Positions 1 to 12,604 of a stretch of DNA of 64,000 nt are shown here, one piece after another. The number at the start of each line of letters is the position of its first letter. Position 1 is the first letter of the stretch. The notes under the pieces are model-generated. The model did not search any database. It had not been told where the DNA came from and saw only the letters and a list, made by a program, of their open reading frames with translations. Both the position numbers and the translations under genes were made by a program. The DNA is from Calliopsis andreniformis (Eukaryota; Arthropoda; Insecta; Hymenoptera; Andrenidae): positions 868,001 to 932,000 of the forward strand of contig NW_027480534.1 in NCBI RefSeq assembly GCF_051401765.1, in the 5' to 3' direction.

Positions 1-512
1 TGGAGGATGAGGGCTGAGGGTTGAGGATTGAGGATTGAAGGTTGAGTATTGAGGATTGAAGATTGAGGATTGAGGATAGAGGCTTGAGGATTGACGATTG
101 AGGATTGAGGACTGAGGATTGAGGATTTTGGATTGAGCATTGAGAATTGAAGATTGAGGACTGGGGATTGAGGATTGAAGATTGAGGATTAAGGATTGAG
201 GATTGGGGTTGAGGATCTAGGATTGGAGATTGATTATTGAGGATTGAAGATTGAGTATTGAGGATTGAGGATTTAGAATTGAGAACTGAGGATGAGGACT
301 GAGGATTGAGAATTGAGGATTGAGGATTGAAGATTGAGTATTGAGTATTCTAGATTGAGGATTGATGATTGAGAATTGAGGATTGAGGATTGAGGATTGA
401 ATATTGAGGAGTGAGGATTGAAGATTGAGTATTGAGGATTGAAGATTGAAGATTGAGGATTGAGGATCGAGAATGGAGAATGAGGGCTGAGGGTTGAGGA
501 TTGATGTTTGAG

Positions 513-547
513 TATTGAATCCTGCGAATTCAGGATATTCTATTGAG
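513..547. repeat. A-type anchor (representative of about 34)
   Basis: The core is TCCTGCGAATTCAGGA (520-535) followed by TATTCTATTGAG. It fills exactly four heptamer lengths, so repeat phase is kept. TCCTG and CAGGA form a 5-bp inverted repeat around CGAATT, and GAATTC is an EcoRI site. Positions of the core G of GATATTC: 534, 1268, 1986, 2314, 3382, 4177, 4706, 5447, 5726, 6005, 6709, 7457, 9635, 9907, 10624, 11155, 12781, 13800, 15160, 15754, 16766, 18126, 18692, 20052, 22071, 22434, 22804, 23348, 23718, 26342, 35413, 35769, 43602, 43958. Variants include CCCGCG for TCCTGCG and CGTATTC for CGAATTC. Confidence 0.88.
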
Positions 548-812
548 TATTGAGAATTGAGGATTGATGGTTGAGTATTGAGGATTGAGAATTGAGGATT
601 GAGGATTGAGTATTGAAGATTGAGGATTGATGATTGAGGATTGAGGATTGAGGATTGAGGATTGAGGATTGAGGATTGAAGATTGAGTATTGAGGATTGA
701 AGATTAAGGATTGAGGATTGAGGGTTGAACATTGAGGACTGAGTGTTGAGGGCTGAGTGATGAGAATTGATGTTTGTGGATAGAGATTTGAAGATTGCAC
801 ATTGGGGATTGA

Positions 813-848
813 GTATTGAAAACTGCGAATTGAGGATATTCTATTGAG
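813..848. repeat. C-type anchor (representative of about 55)
   Basis: GAAAACTGYGAATTGAGGAT leads into ATTCTATTGAGG, followed by a GACAA-containing tail. GAATTG replaces the GAATTC of A and B. Core positions: 835, 2949, 5007, 7247, 8238, 9202, 10925, 11700, 12412, 13367, 14269, 16333, 17235, 19161, 20507, 21219, 24297, 24808, 26783, 27349, 28179, 28528, 29359, 30128, 31734, 33809, 34159, 37073, 37528, 39147, 39951, 41998, 42348, 45262, 45717, 47336, 48140, 48853, 50404, 51206, 51996, 52345, 53819, 54588, 55503, 56104, 57905, 58248, 58696, 59793, 60254, 60813, 62831, 63486, 63668. I may have missed strongly diverged copies. Confidence 0.85.
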
Positions 849-2965
849 GATTGAGGATTGACAATTGACTGTCGAGGACTGAAGGCTGAAGACTGAGGAT
901 TCAGGATTGAGGATTCGGGTTTGAGGTTTGAGGACCGAGGATTGAGGATTGAAGATTGAGTATTGAGGATTGAAGATTGAGGATTGAGGATTGAGGATTG
1001 AGGATTGAGGATTGAAGTTTGAGCATTGAGGATTGAAGATTGAGGATTGAGGATTGAGGTTGCAGGAGTGAGGATTGAGGATTGAAGACTGAGTATTGAG
1101 GACTGAAGATTGAGGATTGAGGATTGAGGATTGAGGATTGAGGATAGAGGAATGAAAATTGAGTATTGAGGTTTGAAGGTTGAGGATTGAGGATTGAGGA
1201 TCAAGAATGGAGGATGAGGGCTGTGGGTTGAGGATTGAGGTTTGAGTATTGAATCCTGTGAATTCAGGATATTCTATTGAGTATTGAGAATTGAGGATTG
1301 ATGGTTGAGTATTGTGGATTGAGAATTGAGGATTGAGGATTGATTATTGAAGATTGTGGATTGATTATTGAGGATTGAGGATTGAGGATTGAGGATTGAT
1401 GTTTGTGTATTGAGGATTGAAGATTGAGGATTGAGGATTGAGGATTGAGGATGGAGGATGAGGGCTGAGTGTTGAGGATTGAGGATTGAAGGTTGAGTAT
1501 TGAGGATTGAAGATTGAGGATTGAGGATAGAGGCTTGAGGATTGACGATTGAGGATTGAGGACTGAGGATTGAGGATTTTGGATTGAGCATTGAGAATTG
1601 AAGATTGAGGACTGGGGATTGAGGATTGAAGATTGAGGATTAAGGATTGAGGATTGGGGATTGAGGATCTAGGATTGGAGATTGACTATTGAGGATTGAA
1701 GATTGACTATTGAGGATTGAGGATTTAGAATTGAGAACTGAGGATGAGGACTGAGGATTGAGGATTGAGGATTGAGGATTGAAGATTGAGTATTGAGTAT
1801 TCTAGATTGAGGATTGATGATGGAGAATTGAGGATTGTGTATTGAGGATTGAATATTGAGGAGTGAGGATTGAAGATTGCGTATTGAGGATTGAAGATTG
1901 AGGATTGAGGATTGAGGATCGAGAATGGAGAATGAGGGCTGAGGGTTGAGGATTGATGTTTGAGTATTGAATCCTGCGAATTCAGGATATTCTATTGAGT
2001 ATTGAGAATTGAGGATTGATGGTTGTGTATTGAGGATTGAGAATTGAGGATTGAGGATTGAGTATTGAAGATTGAGGATTGATGATTGAGGATTGAGGAT
2101 TGAGGATTGAGGATTGAGGATTGAGGATTGAAGATTGAGTATTGAGGATTGAAGATTAAGGATTGAGGATTGAGGATTGAGGATTGAGGATAGAGGAATG
2201 AAAATTGAGTATTGAGGTTTGAAGGTTGAGGATTGAGGATTGAGGATCGAGAATGGAGGATGAGGGCTGAGGGTTTAGGATTGAGGTTTTAGTATTGAAT
2301 CCTGCGAATTCAGGATATTCTATTGAGTATTGAGAATTGAGGATTGATGGTTGAGAATTGAGGATTGAGGATTGGGTATTGAGGATAGAACATTGAGGAT
2401 TGAGGATTGAGGATTGAGGGTTGAGGATTGAGGATTCAAGATTGGATATTGATGATTGAAGATTGAGGATTGAGGATTGAGGGTTGCCGACTGAGGACGA
2501 GGACTGAGGGTTGAGTATTGATGTTTGAGGTCTGAGGATTGAGGATTGGGGATCGAGAATTGAGGATTGAGTATTGTGAATTGAGGATGAGGACTGAGGG
2601 TTGAGGATTGAGGTTTGAGGAATGAGGATTGAGGATTAAGGATTGAGGATGGAGGATTGAGGATTGAGGATTGAGTATTGAAGATTGAGTATTCATGACT
2701 GAGGATTGAGGATTGAGGATTGAGGATTGAGGATTGAGGATTGATGATTGAGGATTGAGGATTGAGGATTGAGGATTGAGGATTGAGGATTGAAGATTGA
2801 GTATTGAGGATTGAAGATTAAGGATTGAGGATTGAGGGTTGAACATTGAGGGCTGAGTGTTGAGGGCTGAGTGATGAGAATTGATGTTTGTGGATAGAGA
2901 TTTGAAGATTGCACATTGGGGATTGAGTATTGAAAACTGCGAATTGAGGATATTCTATTGAGGAT

Positions 2966-3760
2966 TGAGGATTGACAATTGACTGTCGAGGACTGAAGGC
3001 TGAAGACTGAGGATTCAGGATTGAGGATTCGGGTTTGAGGTTTGAGGACCGAGGATTGAGGACTGAAGATTGAGTATTGAGGATTGAAGATTGAGGATTG
3101 AGGATTGAGGATTGAGGATTGAGGATTGAAGTTTGAGCATTGAGGATTGAAGATTGAGGATTGAGGATTGAGGGTGCAGGAGTGAGGATTGAGGATTGAA
3201 GACTGAGTATTGAGGACTGAAGATTGAGGATTGAGGATTGAGGATTGAGGATTGAGGATAGAGGAATGAAAATTGAGTATTGAGGTTTGAAGGTTGAGGA
3301 TTGAGGATTGAGGATCAAGAATGGAGGATGAGGGCTGTGGGTTGAGGATTGAGGTTTGAGTATTGAATCCTGTGAATTCAGGATATTCTATTGAGTATTG
3401 AGAATTGAGGATTGATGGTTGAGTATTGTGGATTGAGAATTGAGGATTGAGGATTGATTATTGAAGATTGTGTATTGATTATTGAGGATTGAGGATTGAG
3501 GATTGAGGATTGATGTTTGTGTATTGAGGATTGAAGATTGAGGATTGAGGATTGAGGATTGAGGATGGAGGATGAGGGCTGAGTGTTGAGGATTGAGGAT
3601 TGAAGGTTGAGTATTGAGGATTGAAGATTGAGTATTGAGGATTGAGGATTTAGAATTGAGAACTGAGGATGAGGACTGAGGATTGAGAATTGAGGATTGA
3701 GGATTGAAGATTGAGTATTGAGTATTCTAGATTGAGGATTGATGATTGAGAATTGAGGAT
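2966..3760. repeat. 795-bp tandem duplication, copy 1
   Basis: The sequence from GACAATTGACTGTCGAGG onward recurs at an offset of 795 with no difference in the stretches I compared. The copy contains the A anchor at 3382 and a TATTCTAG block near 3723. The 3' end abuts the start of copy 2 inside plain GAGGATT repeat. This places a C-anchor tail at 3761 without the GATATTCTATTGAG core that normally precedes it. Confidence 0.88.
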
Positions 3761-4565
3761 TGAGGATTGACAATTGACTGTCGAGGACTGAAGGCTGAAG
3801 ACTGAGGATTCAGGATTGAGGATTCGGGTTTGAGGTTTGAGGACCGAGGATTGAGGACTGAAGATTGAGTATTGAGGATTGAAGATTGAGGATTGAGGAT
3901 TGAGGATTGAGGATTGAGGATTGAAGTTTGAGCATTGAGGATTGAAGATTGAGGATTGAGGATTGAGGGTGCAGGAGTGAGGATTGAGGATTGAAGACTG
4001 AGTATTGAGGACTGAAGATTGAGGATTGAGGATTGAGGATTGAGGATTGAGGATAGAGGAATGAAAATTGAGTATTGAGGTTTGAAGGTTGAGGATTGAG
4101 GATTGAGGATCAAGAATGGAGGATGAGGGCTGTGGGTTGAGGATTGAGGTTTGAGTATTGAATCCTGTGAATTCAGGATATTCTATTGAGTATTGAGAAT
4201 TGAGGATTGATGGTTGAGTATTGTGGATTGAGAATTGAGGATTGAGGATTGATTATTGAAGATTGTGTATTGATTATTGAGGATTGAGGATTGAGGATTG
4301 AGGATTGATGTTTGTGTATTGAGGATTGAAGATTGAGGATTGAGGATTGAGGATTGAGGATGGAGGATGAGGGCTGAGTGTTGAGGATTGAGGATTGAAG
4401 GTTGAGTATTGAGGATTGAAGATTGAGTATTGAGGATTGAGGATTTAGAATTGAGAACTGAGGATGAGGACTGAGGATTGAGAATTGAGGATTGAGGATT
4501 GAAGATTGAGTATTGAGTATTCTAGATTGAGGATTGATGATTGAGAATTGAGGATTGAGGATTGA
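3761..4565. repeat. 795-bp tandem duplication, copy 2
   Basis: This repeats 2966-3770 at an offset of 795, with the A anchor at 4177 in place of 3382. The two copies part at 3771/4566, where one continues with C (GACAATTG) and the other with G (GAGGATTG). The copy opens with an orphan C-anchor tail at 3761, which marks the duplication junction. The close identity suggests a recent event. Confidence 0.88.
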
Positions 4566-5446
4566 GGATTGAATATTGAGGAGTGAGGATTGAAGATTGA
4601 GTATTGAGGATTGAAGATTGAAGATTGAGGATTGAGGATCGAGAATGGAGAATGAGGGCTGAGGGTTGAGGATTGATGTTTGAGTATTGAATCCTGCGAA
4701 TTCAGGATATTCTATTGAGTATTGTGAATTGAGGATTGATGGTTGAGTATTGAGGATTGAGAATTGAGGATTGAGGATTGAGTATTGAAGATTGAGGATT
4801 GATGATTGAGGATTGAGGATTGAGGATTGAGGATTGAGGATTGAGGATTGAAGATTGAGTATTGAGGATTGAAGATTAAGGATTGAGGATTGAGGGTTGA
4901 ACATTGAGGACTGAGTGTTGAGGGCTGAGTGATGAGAATTGATGTTTGTGGATAGAGATTTGAAGATTGCACATTGGGGATTGAGTATTGAAAACTGCGA
5001 ATTGAGGATATTCTATTGAGGATTGAGGATTGACAATTGACTGTCGAGGACTGAAGGCTGAAAACTGAGGATTCAGGATTGAGGATTCGGGTTTGAGGTT
5101 TGAGGACCGAGGATTGAGGATTGAAGATTGAGTATTGAGGATTGAAGATTGAGGATTGAGGATTGAGGATTGAGGATTGAGGATTGAAGTTTCAGCATTG
5201 AGGATTGAAGATTGAGGATTGAGGATTGAGTGTGGAGGATTGAGGATTGAGGATTGAAGATTGAGTATTGAGGACTGAAGATTGAGGATTGAGGATTGAG
5301 GATTGAGGATTGAGGATTGACGATAGAGGAATGAAAATTGAGTATTGAGGTTTGAAGGTTGAGGATTGAGGATTGAGGATCGAGAATGGAGGATGAGGGC
5401 TGAGCGTTTAGGATTGAGGTTTTAGTATTGAATCCTGCGAATTCAG

Positions 5447-6283
5447 GATATTCTATTGAGTATTGAGAATTGAGGATTGATGGTTGAGTATTGAGGATTG
5501 AGAATTGAGGATTGAGGATTGAGTATTGAAGATTGAGGATTGGGTATTGAGGATTGAAGAATGAGGATTGAGGATTGAGGATTGAGGATTGAGGATTGAG
5601 GATTGAGGATTCAAGATTGAGTATTGAGGATTGAAGGTTGAGGATTGAGGATTGAGGATCGAGGATGGAGGATGAGGGCTGTGGGTTGAGGATTGTGGTT
5701 TGAGTATTGAATCCTGCGAATTCAGGATATTCTATTGAGTATTGAGAATTGAGGATTGATGGTTGAGTGTTGAGGATTGAGAATTGAGGATTGAGGATTG
5801 AGTATTGAAGATTGAGGATTGGGTATTGAGGATTGAAGAATGAGGATTGAGGATTGAGGATTGAGGATTGAGGATTGAGGATTGAGGATTGAAGATTGAG
5901 TATTGAGGATTGAAGGTTGAGGATTGAGGATTGAGGATCGAGGATGGAGGATGAGGGCTGTGGGTTGAGGATTGAGGTTTGAGTATTGAATCCTGCGAAT
6001 TCAGGATATTCTATTGAGTATTAAGAATTGAGGATTGATGGTTGAGTATTGAGGATTGAGAATTGAGGATTGAGGATTGAGTATTGAAGATTGTGGATTG
6101 ATTATTGAGGATTGAGGATTGAGGATTGAGGATTGATGTTTGTGTATTGACGACTGAAGATTGAGGATTGAGGATTGAGGATTGAGGATGGAGGATGAGG
6201 GCTGAGGGTTGAGGATTGAGGATTGAAGGTTGAGTATTGAGGATTGAAGATTGAGGATTGAGGATAGAGGCTTGAGAATTGAC
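5447..6283. repeat. 279-bp tandem unit, two full and one partial copy
   Basis: A anchors at 5447, 5726 and 6005 are exactly 279 bp apart. Units 5447-5725 and 5726-6004 differ at only a few positions, for example GAGTATTG against GAGTGTTG soon after the anchor. The third unit follows the pattern to about 6087 and then changes to the GATTATTGAGG module. A 272-bp version, one heptamer shorter, lies between the A anchors at 9635 and 9907. Confidence 0.85.
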
Positions 6284-7456
6284 GATTGAGGATTGAGGAC
6301 TGAGGACTGAGGATTGAGGATTTTGGATTGAGCATTGAGAATTGAAGATTGAGGACTGGGGATTGAGGATTGAAGATTGAGGATTAAGGATTGAGGATTG
6401 GGGATTGAGGATCTAGGATTGGAGATTGATTATTGAGGATTGAAGATTGAGTATTGAGGATTGAGGATTTAGAATTGAGAACTGAGGATGAGGACTGAGG
6501 ATTGAGGATTGAGGATTGAGGATTGAAGATTGAGTATTGAGTATTCTAGATTGAGGATTGATGATTGAGAATTGAGGATTGAGGATTGAGGATTGAAGAT
6601 TGAGTATTGAGGATTGAAGATTGAGGATTGAGGATTGAGGATCGAGGATGGAGGATGAGGGCTGAGGGTTGAGGATTGAGGTCTGAGTATTGAATCCTGC
6701 GAATTCAGGATATTCTATTGAGTATTGAGAACCGAGGATTGATGGTTGAGTTTTGAGGATTGAGAATTGAGGATTGAGGTTTGAGTGTTGAAGATTGAGG
6801 ATTGATGATTGAGGATTGTGGATTGAGGATTTAGGATTGAGGATTGAGCATTGAGAATTGAAGATTGAGTATTGAGGATGGAAAATTGAGGATTGGGGAT
6901 TGAGGATTGAGGATTGAGTATTGTGAATTGAGGATGAGGACTGAGGGTTGAGGATTGAGGTTTGAGGAATGAGGATTGAGGATTAAGGATTGAGGATGGA
7001 GGATTGAGGATTGAGGATTGAGTATTGAAGATTGAGTATTCATGACTGAGGATTGAGGATTGAGGATTGAGGATTGAGGATTGAGGATTGATGATTGAGT
7101 ATTGAGGATTGAAGATTAAGGATTGAGGATTGAGGGTTGAACATTGAGGACTGAGTGTTGAGGGCTGAGTGACGAGAATTGATGTTTGTGGATAGAGATT
7201 TGAAGATTGCACATTGGGGATTGAGTATTGAAAACTGCGAATTGAGGATATTCTATTGAGGATTGAGGATTGACAATTGACTGTCGAGGACTGAAGGCTG
7301 AAGACTGAGGATTCAGGATTGAGGATTCGGGTTTGAGGTTTGAGGACCGAGGATTGAGGATTGAAGATTGAGTATTGAGGGTTGAAGATTGAGGATTGAG
7401 GATTGAGGATTGAGGATTGAGGATTGAAGTTTGAGTTTTGAATCCCGCGAATTCAG

Positions 7457-7910
7457 GATATTCTATTGAGTATTGAGGATTGAGGATTGATGGTTGAGTA
7501 TTGAGGATTGAGAATTGAGGATTGAGGATTAAGGATTGAGGATTGGGGATTGAGGACCTGGGATTGGAGATTGTTTATTGAGGATTGAAGATTGAGGATT
7601 GAGAATTGAGGATTGATAATTGAGAATTGAGGATGAGGACTGAGGGTTGAGGATTGAGGTATGAGGAATGAGGATTGAGGATTGAGGATTGAGGATGGAG
7701 GATTGAGGATTGAGGATTGAGTATTGAGGAATGAAGATTGAGGATTGAAGATTGAGTATTGATGATTGAGTATTGAGGGTTGGGGATTGAGGATTCAGGT
7801 GTGAGGATTCAAGATTGAGGATTGGGGATTGATGATTGACGATTGAGGATTGAGTATTGAGGATTGAGAATTGAGGATTGAGGATTGAAGATTGAGTATT
7901 GAGGATTGAA
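7457..7910. repeat. Block re-used at 22.8-23.26 kb, copy 1
   Basis: It starts at an A anchor of the GAATCCCGCGAATTC variety and runs through a distinctive GGACCTGGGATTGGAG stretch and a GATTATTGAGG-type region. The same order occurs from 22804 at an offset of about 15347, with small differences and heptamer-sized indels. Confidence 0.75.
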
Positions 7911-10090
7911 GATTGAGGATTGAAGATTGAGTATTGATGATTGAGGATTGTGGGTTGGGGATTGAGGACGAGGACTCACGGTTGAGGATTGAGGTTTGAG
8001 GATTGAGGATTGAGGATTGAGGACTGAGGATTAAGGATTGAGGATTGGGGATTGAGGATCTAGGATTGGAGATTGATTATTGAGGATTGAAGATTGAGGA
8101 TTGAGGATTGAGGATTGAGAATTGAGAATTGAGGATGAGGACTGTGGGTTGAGGATTGAGTGATGAGAGTTGATGTTTGTGGATAGAGATTTGAAGATTG
8201 CAGATGGAGTATTGAGCATTGAAAGCTGTGAATTGAGGATATTCTATTGAGGATTGAGGATTGACAACTGATTGTTGAGGACTGAGGGCTGAAGATTGAG
8301 GATTCAGGATTGTGGATACAGAATTGTGGTTTGAGGACTGAGGATTGAGGATTGTAGATTGATTATTCAGGAATGAGGATTGAGGATTGAGGATTGAGGA
8401 TAGAGGATTGTGTATGAGGGCTGAGGGTTGAGGATTGAGGATTGAGGACTGAATATTGAGGATTGGGTATTGAGGATTGAAGAATGAGGATTGAGGATTG
8501 AGGAATGAGGATTGAGGATTCAGGATTGAGGATTGAGGATTGAAGATTGAGGATTGGGGCTTGAGGATTGACGATTGAGTATTGAGGATTGAGGATTGAG
8601 AATTGTGGGATTGAGGATTGAGGATTGAAGATTGAGTATTGAGGATTGAAGATTGAGGATTGAGGATTGAGGATTGGGTATTGAGGATAGAACATTGAGG
8701 ATTGAGGATTGAGGATTGAGGGTTGAGGATTGAGGATTCAAGATTGGATATTGATGATTGAAGATTGAGGATTGAGGATTGAGGGTTGCCGACTGAGGAC
8801 GAGGACTGAGGGTTGAGTATTGATGTTTGAGGTCTGAGGATTGAGGATTGGGGATCGAGAATTGAGGATTGAGTATTGTGAATTGAGGATGAGGACTGAG
8901 GGTTGAGGATTGAGGTTTGAGGAGTGAGGATTGATGATTAAGGATTGAGGATGGAGGATTGAGGATTGAGGATTGAGTATTGAAGATTGAGTATTCATGA
9001 CTGAGGATTGAGGATTGAGGATTGAGGATTGAGGATTGAGGATTGATGATTGAGTATTGAGGATTGAAGATTAAGGATTGAGGATTGAGGGTTGAACATT
9101 GAGGACTGAGTGTTGAGGGCTGAGTGACGAGAATTGATGTTTGTGGATAGAGATTTGAAGATTGCACATTGGGGATTGAGTATTGAAAACTGCGAATTGA
9201 GGATATTCTATTGAGGATTGAGGATTGACAATTGACTGTCGAGGACTGAAGGCTGAAGACTGAGGATTCAGGATTGAGGATTCGGGTTTGAGGTTTGAGG
9301 ACCGAGGATTGAGGATTGAAGATTGAGTATTGAGGGTTGAAGATTGAGGATTGAGGATTGAGGATTGAGGATTGAGGATTGAAGTTTGAGCATTGAGGAT
9401 TGAAGATTGAGGATTGAGGATTGAGGGTGGAGGATTGAGGATTGAGGATTGAAGATTGAGTATTGAGGAGTGAAGATTGAGGATTGAGGATTGAGGATTG
9501 AGGATTGAGGATAGAGGAATGAAAATTGAGTATTGAGGTTTGAAGGTTGAGGATTGAGGATTGAGGATCGAGAATGGAGGATGAGGGCTGAGGGTTTAGG
9601 ATTGAGGTTTTAGTATTGAATCCTGCGAATTCAGGATATTCTATTGAGTATTGAGTATTGAGTATTGATGGTTGAGTATTGAGGATTGAGAATTGAGGAT
9701 TGAGGATTGAGTATTGAAGATTGAGGATTGGGTATTGAGGATTGAAGAATGAGGATTGAGGATTGAGGATTGAGGATTGAGGATTGAGGATTGAAGATTG
9801 AGTATTGAGGATTGAAGGTTGAGGATTGAGGATTGAGGATCGAGGATGGAGGATGAGGGCTGTGGGTTGAGGATTGAGGTTTGAGTATTGAATCCTGCGA
9901 ATTCAGGATATTCTATTGAGTATTGAGAATTGAGGATTGATGGTTGAGTATTGAGGATTGAGAATTGAGGATTGAGGATTGAGTATTGAAGATTGTGGAT
10001 TGATTATTGAGGATTGAGGATTGAGGATTGAGGATTGATGTTTGTGTATTGAGGATTGAAGATTGAGGATTGAGGATTGAGGATTGAGGA

Positions 10091-11527
10091 TGGAGGATGA
10101 GGGCTGAGGGTTGAGGATTGAGGATTGAAGGTTGAGTATTGAGGATTGAAGATTGAGGATTGAGGATAGAGGCTTGAGGATTGACGATTGAGGATTGAGG
10201 ACTGAGGATTGAGGATTTTGGATTGAGCATTGAGAATTGAAGATTGACTACTGGGGATTGAGGATTGAAGATTGAGGATTAAGGATTGAGGATTGGGGTT
10301 GAGGATCTAGGATTGGAGATTGATTATTGAGGATTGAAGATTGAGTATTGAGGATTGAGGATTTAGAATTGAGAACTGAGGATGAGGACTGAGGATTGAG
10401 AATTGAGGATTGAGGATTGAAGATTGAGTATTGAGTATTCTAGATTGAGGATTGATGATTGAGAATTGAGGATTGAGGATTGAGGATTGAATATTGAGGA
10501 GTGAGGATTGAAGATTGAGTATTGAGGATTGAAGATTGAAGATTGAGGATTGAGGATCGAGAATGGAGAATGAGGGCTGAGGGTTGAGGATTGATGTTTG
10601 AGTATTGAATCCTGCGAATTCAGGATATTCTATTGAGTATTGAGAATTGAGGATTGATGGTTGAGTATTGAGGATTGAGAATTGAGGATTGAGGATTGAG
10701 TATTGAAGATTGAGGATTGATGATTGAGGATTGAGGATTGAGGATTGAGGATTGAGGATTGAGGATTGAAGATTGAGTATTGAGGATTGAAGATTAAGGA
10801 TTGAGGATTGAGGGTTGAACATTGAGGACTGAGTGTTGAGGGCTGAGTGATGAGAATTGATGTTTGTGGATAGAGATTTGAAGATTGCACAATGGGGATT
10901 GAGTATTGAAAACTGCGAATTGAGGATATTCTATTGAGGATTGAGGATTGACAATTGACTGTCGAGGACTGAAGGCTGAAGACTGAGGATTCAGGATTGA
11001 GGATTCGGGTTTGAGGTTTGAGGACCGAGGATTGAGGAATGAAAATTGAGTATTGAGGTTTGAAGGTTGAGGATTGAGGATTAAGGATCAAGAATGGAGG
11101 ATGAGGGCTGTGGGTTGAGGATTGAGGTTTGATTATTGAATCCTGTGAATTCAGGATATTCTATTGAGTATTGAGAATTGAGGATTGATGGTTGAGTATT
11201 GTGGATTGAGAATTGAGGATTGAGGATTGATTATTGAAGATTGTGGATTGATTATTGAGGATTGAGGATTGAGGATTGAGGATTGATGTTTGTGTATTGA
11301 GGATTGAAGATTGAGGATTGAGGATTGAGTATTGAGGATGGAGGATGAGGGCTGAGTGTTGAGGATTGAGGATTGAAGGTTGAGTATTGAGGATTGAAGA
11401 TTGAGGATTGAGGATAGAGGCTTGAGGATTGACGATTGAGGATTGAGGACTGAGGATTGAGGATTTTGGATTGAGCATTGAGAATTGAAGATTGAGGACT
11501 GGGGATTGAGGATTGAAGATTGAGGAT
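10091..11527. repeat. Second copy of the 1-1640 block, with a 203-bp deletion
   Basis: Anchors at 10624 (A), 10925 (C) and 11155 (A) match 534, 835 and 1268. The C-to-A distance is 230 bp here and 433 bp in the other copy. The missing 203 bp is exactly 29 heptamers, and the break lies inside plain repeat near 11037. Copy 1 could instead have gained the 203 bp, but 433 bp is the usual spacing elsewhere in the window, which favours a loss here. Confidence 0.85.
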
Positions 11528-12604
11528 TTGGGACTGAGGATTGATGATTCAGTATTGAGGATTGAAGATTGAGAGTTGAGGATTGCGGATTGAACATTGA
11601 GGACTGAGTGTTGAGGGCTTAGTGATAAGAATTGATGTTAGTGGACAGAGATTTGAAGATTGCAGATTGAGTATTGAGTATTGAAAACTGTGAATTGAGG
11701 ATGGTCTATTGAGGATTGAGGATTGACAACTGATTGTTGAGGACTGAGTGCTGAAGATTGACGATTCAGGATTGAGGATTCAGAATTGAGGATTGAGGAC
11801 TGAGGATTGAGGATAGAAGATTGAGTATTGAGGATTGAAGATTGAGAATTGAGGATTGAGGATTCAGGAATGAGGTTTCAGGATTGAGGTTTGAGGACTG
11901 AGGATTGAGGATTGAGGATTGAGTATTGAGGATTGGGGATTGAAGATTGAGGATTGGGTATCGAGGATTAAACATCGAGGATTGAGGATTGAGGATTGAG
12001 GATTGAAGATTGAATATTGATGATTGAAGATTTAGGATTTATGATTGAGGGTTGTGGATTGAGGACGATGTCTGACGGTTGAGGATTGAGGATTGAGGTT
12101 TGAGGATTGAGGATTGAGGATTGAGGACTGAGGATTGAGGATTGAGGTTTGAGCATTGAGGATTGAAGATTGTGGACTGGGGATTGAGGATTGAAGATAG
12201 AGGATTAAGGATTGAGGATTGGGGATTGAGGATCTAGGATTGGAGATTGATTATTGAGGATTGAAGATTGAGGATTGAGGATTGAGGATTGAGAATTGAG
12301 AATTGAGGATGAGGACTGAGGGTTGAGGATTGAGTGATGAGAGTTGATGTTTGTGGATAGAGATTTGAAGATTGCAGATGGAGTATTGAGCATTGAAAAC
12401 TGTGAATTGAGGATATTCTATTGAGGATTGAGGATTGACAACTGATTGTTGAGGACTGAGGGCTGAAGATTGAGGATTCAGGATTGTGGATACAGAATTG
12501 TGGTTTGAGGACTGAGGATTGAGGATTGTAGATTGATTATTCAGGAATGAAGATTGAGGATTGAGGATTGAGGATAGAGGATTGTGTATGAGGGCTGAGG
12601 GTTG
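11525..12604. repeat. Block re-used at 20.3-21.4 kb, copy 1
   Basis: It begins at GATTTGGGACTGAGG and matches 20332-21411 at a constant offset of 8807. It includes an unusual C anchor at 11700 whose core reads GATGGTCTATTGAG in place of GATATTCTATTGAG, and a normal one at 12412. The shared rare core change shows common descent of the two copies. Confidence 0.88.

Larger units (their letters stand above)
1..1640. repeat. Block re-used at 10.1-11.5 kb, full-length copy
   Basis: From base 1 to about 947 this matches 10091-11037 at a constant offset of 10090. From about 1148 to 1640 it matches 11035-11527 at an offset of 9887. The matching parts are nearly identical, with isolated single-base differences such as those near 10248 and 10891. 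It contains A anchors at 534 and 1268 and a C anchor at 835. The match already holds at base 1, so the block begins before the window. Confidence 0.88.

Noticed and set aside
513..540. CENP-B box or other known centromere motif in the A anchor
   Set aside because: The palindromic core TCCTGCGAATTCAGGA does not match the CENP-B box consensus (YTTCGTTGGAARCGGGA). A centromeric role cannot be read from the sequence.
814..870. Promoter or TATA-like elements in anchors (GATATTCTATTG)
   Set aside because: The short AT-rich core recurs over 100 times with no associated gene. Nothing supports transcription initiation.
534..12412. CRISPR-like array of anchors separated by spacers
   Set aside because: The intervals are hundreds of bases, variable, and made of the same heptamer as everything else. 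There are no unique spacers and no cas genes.
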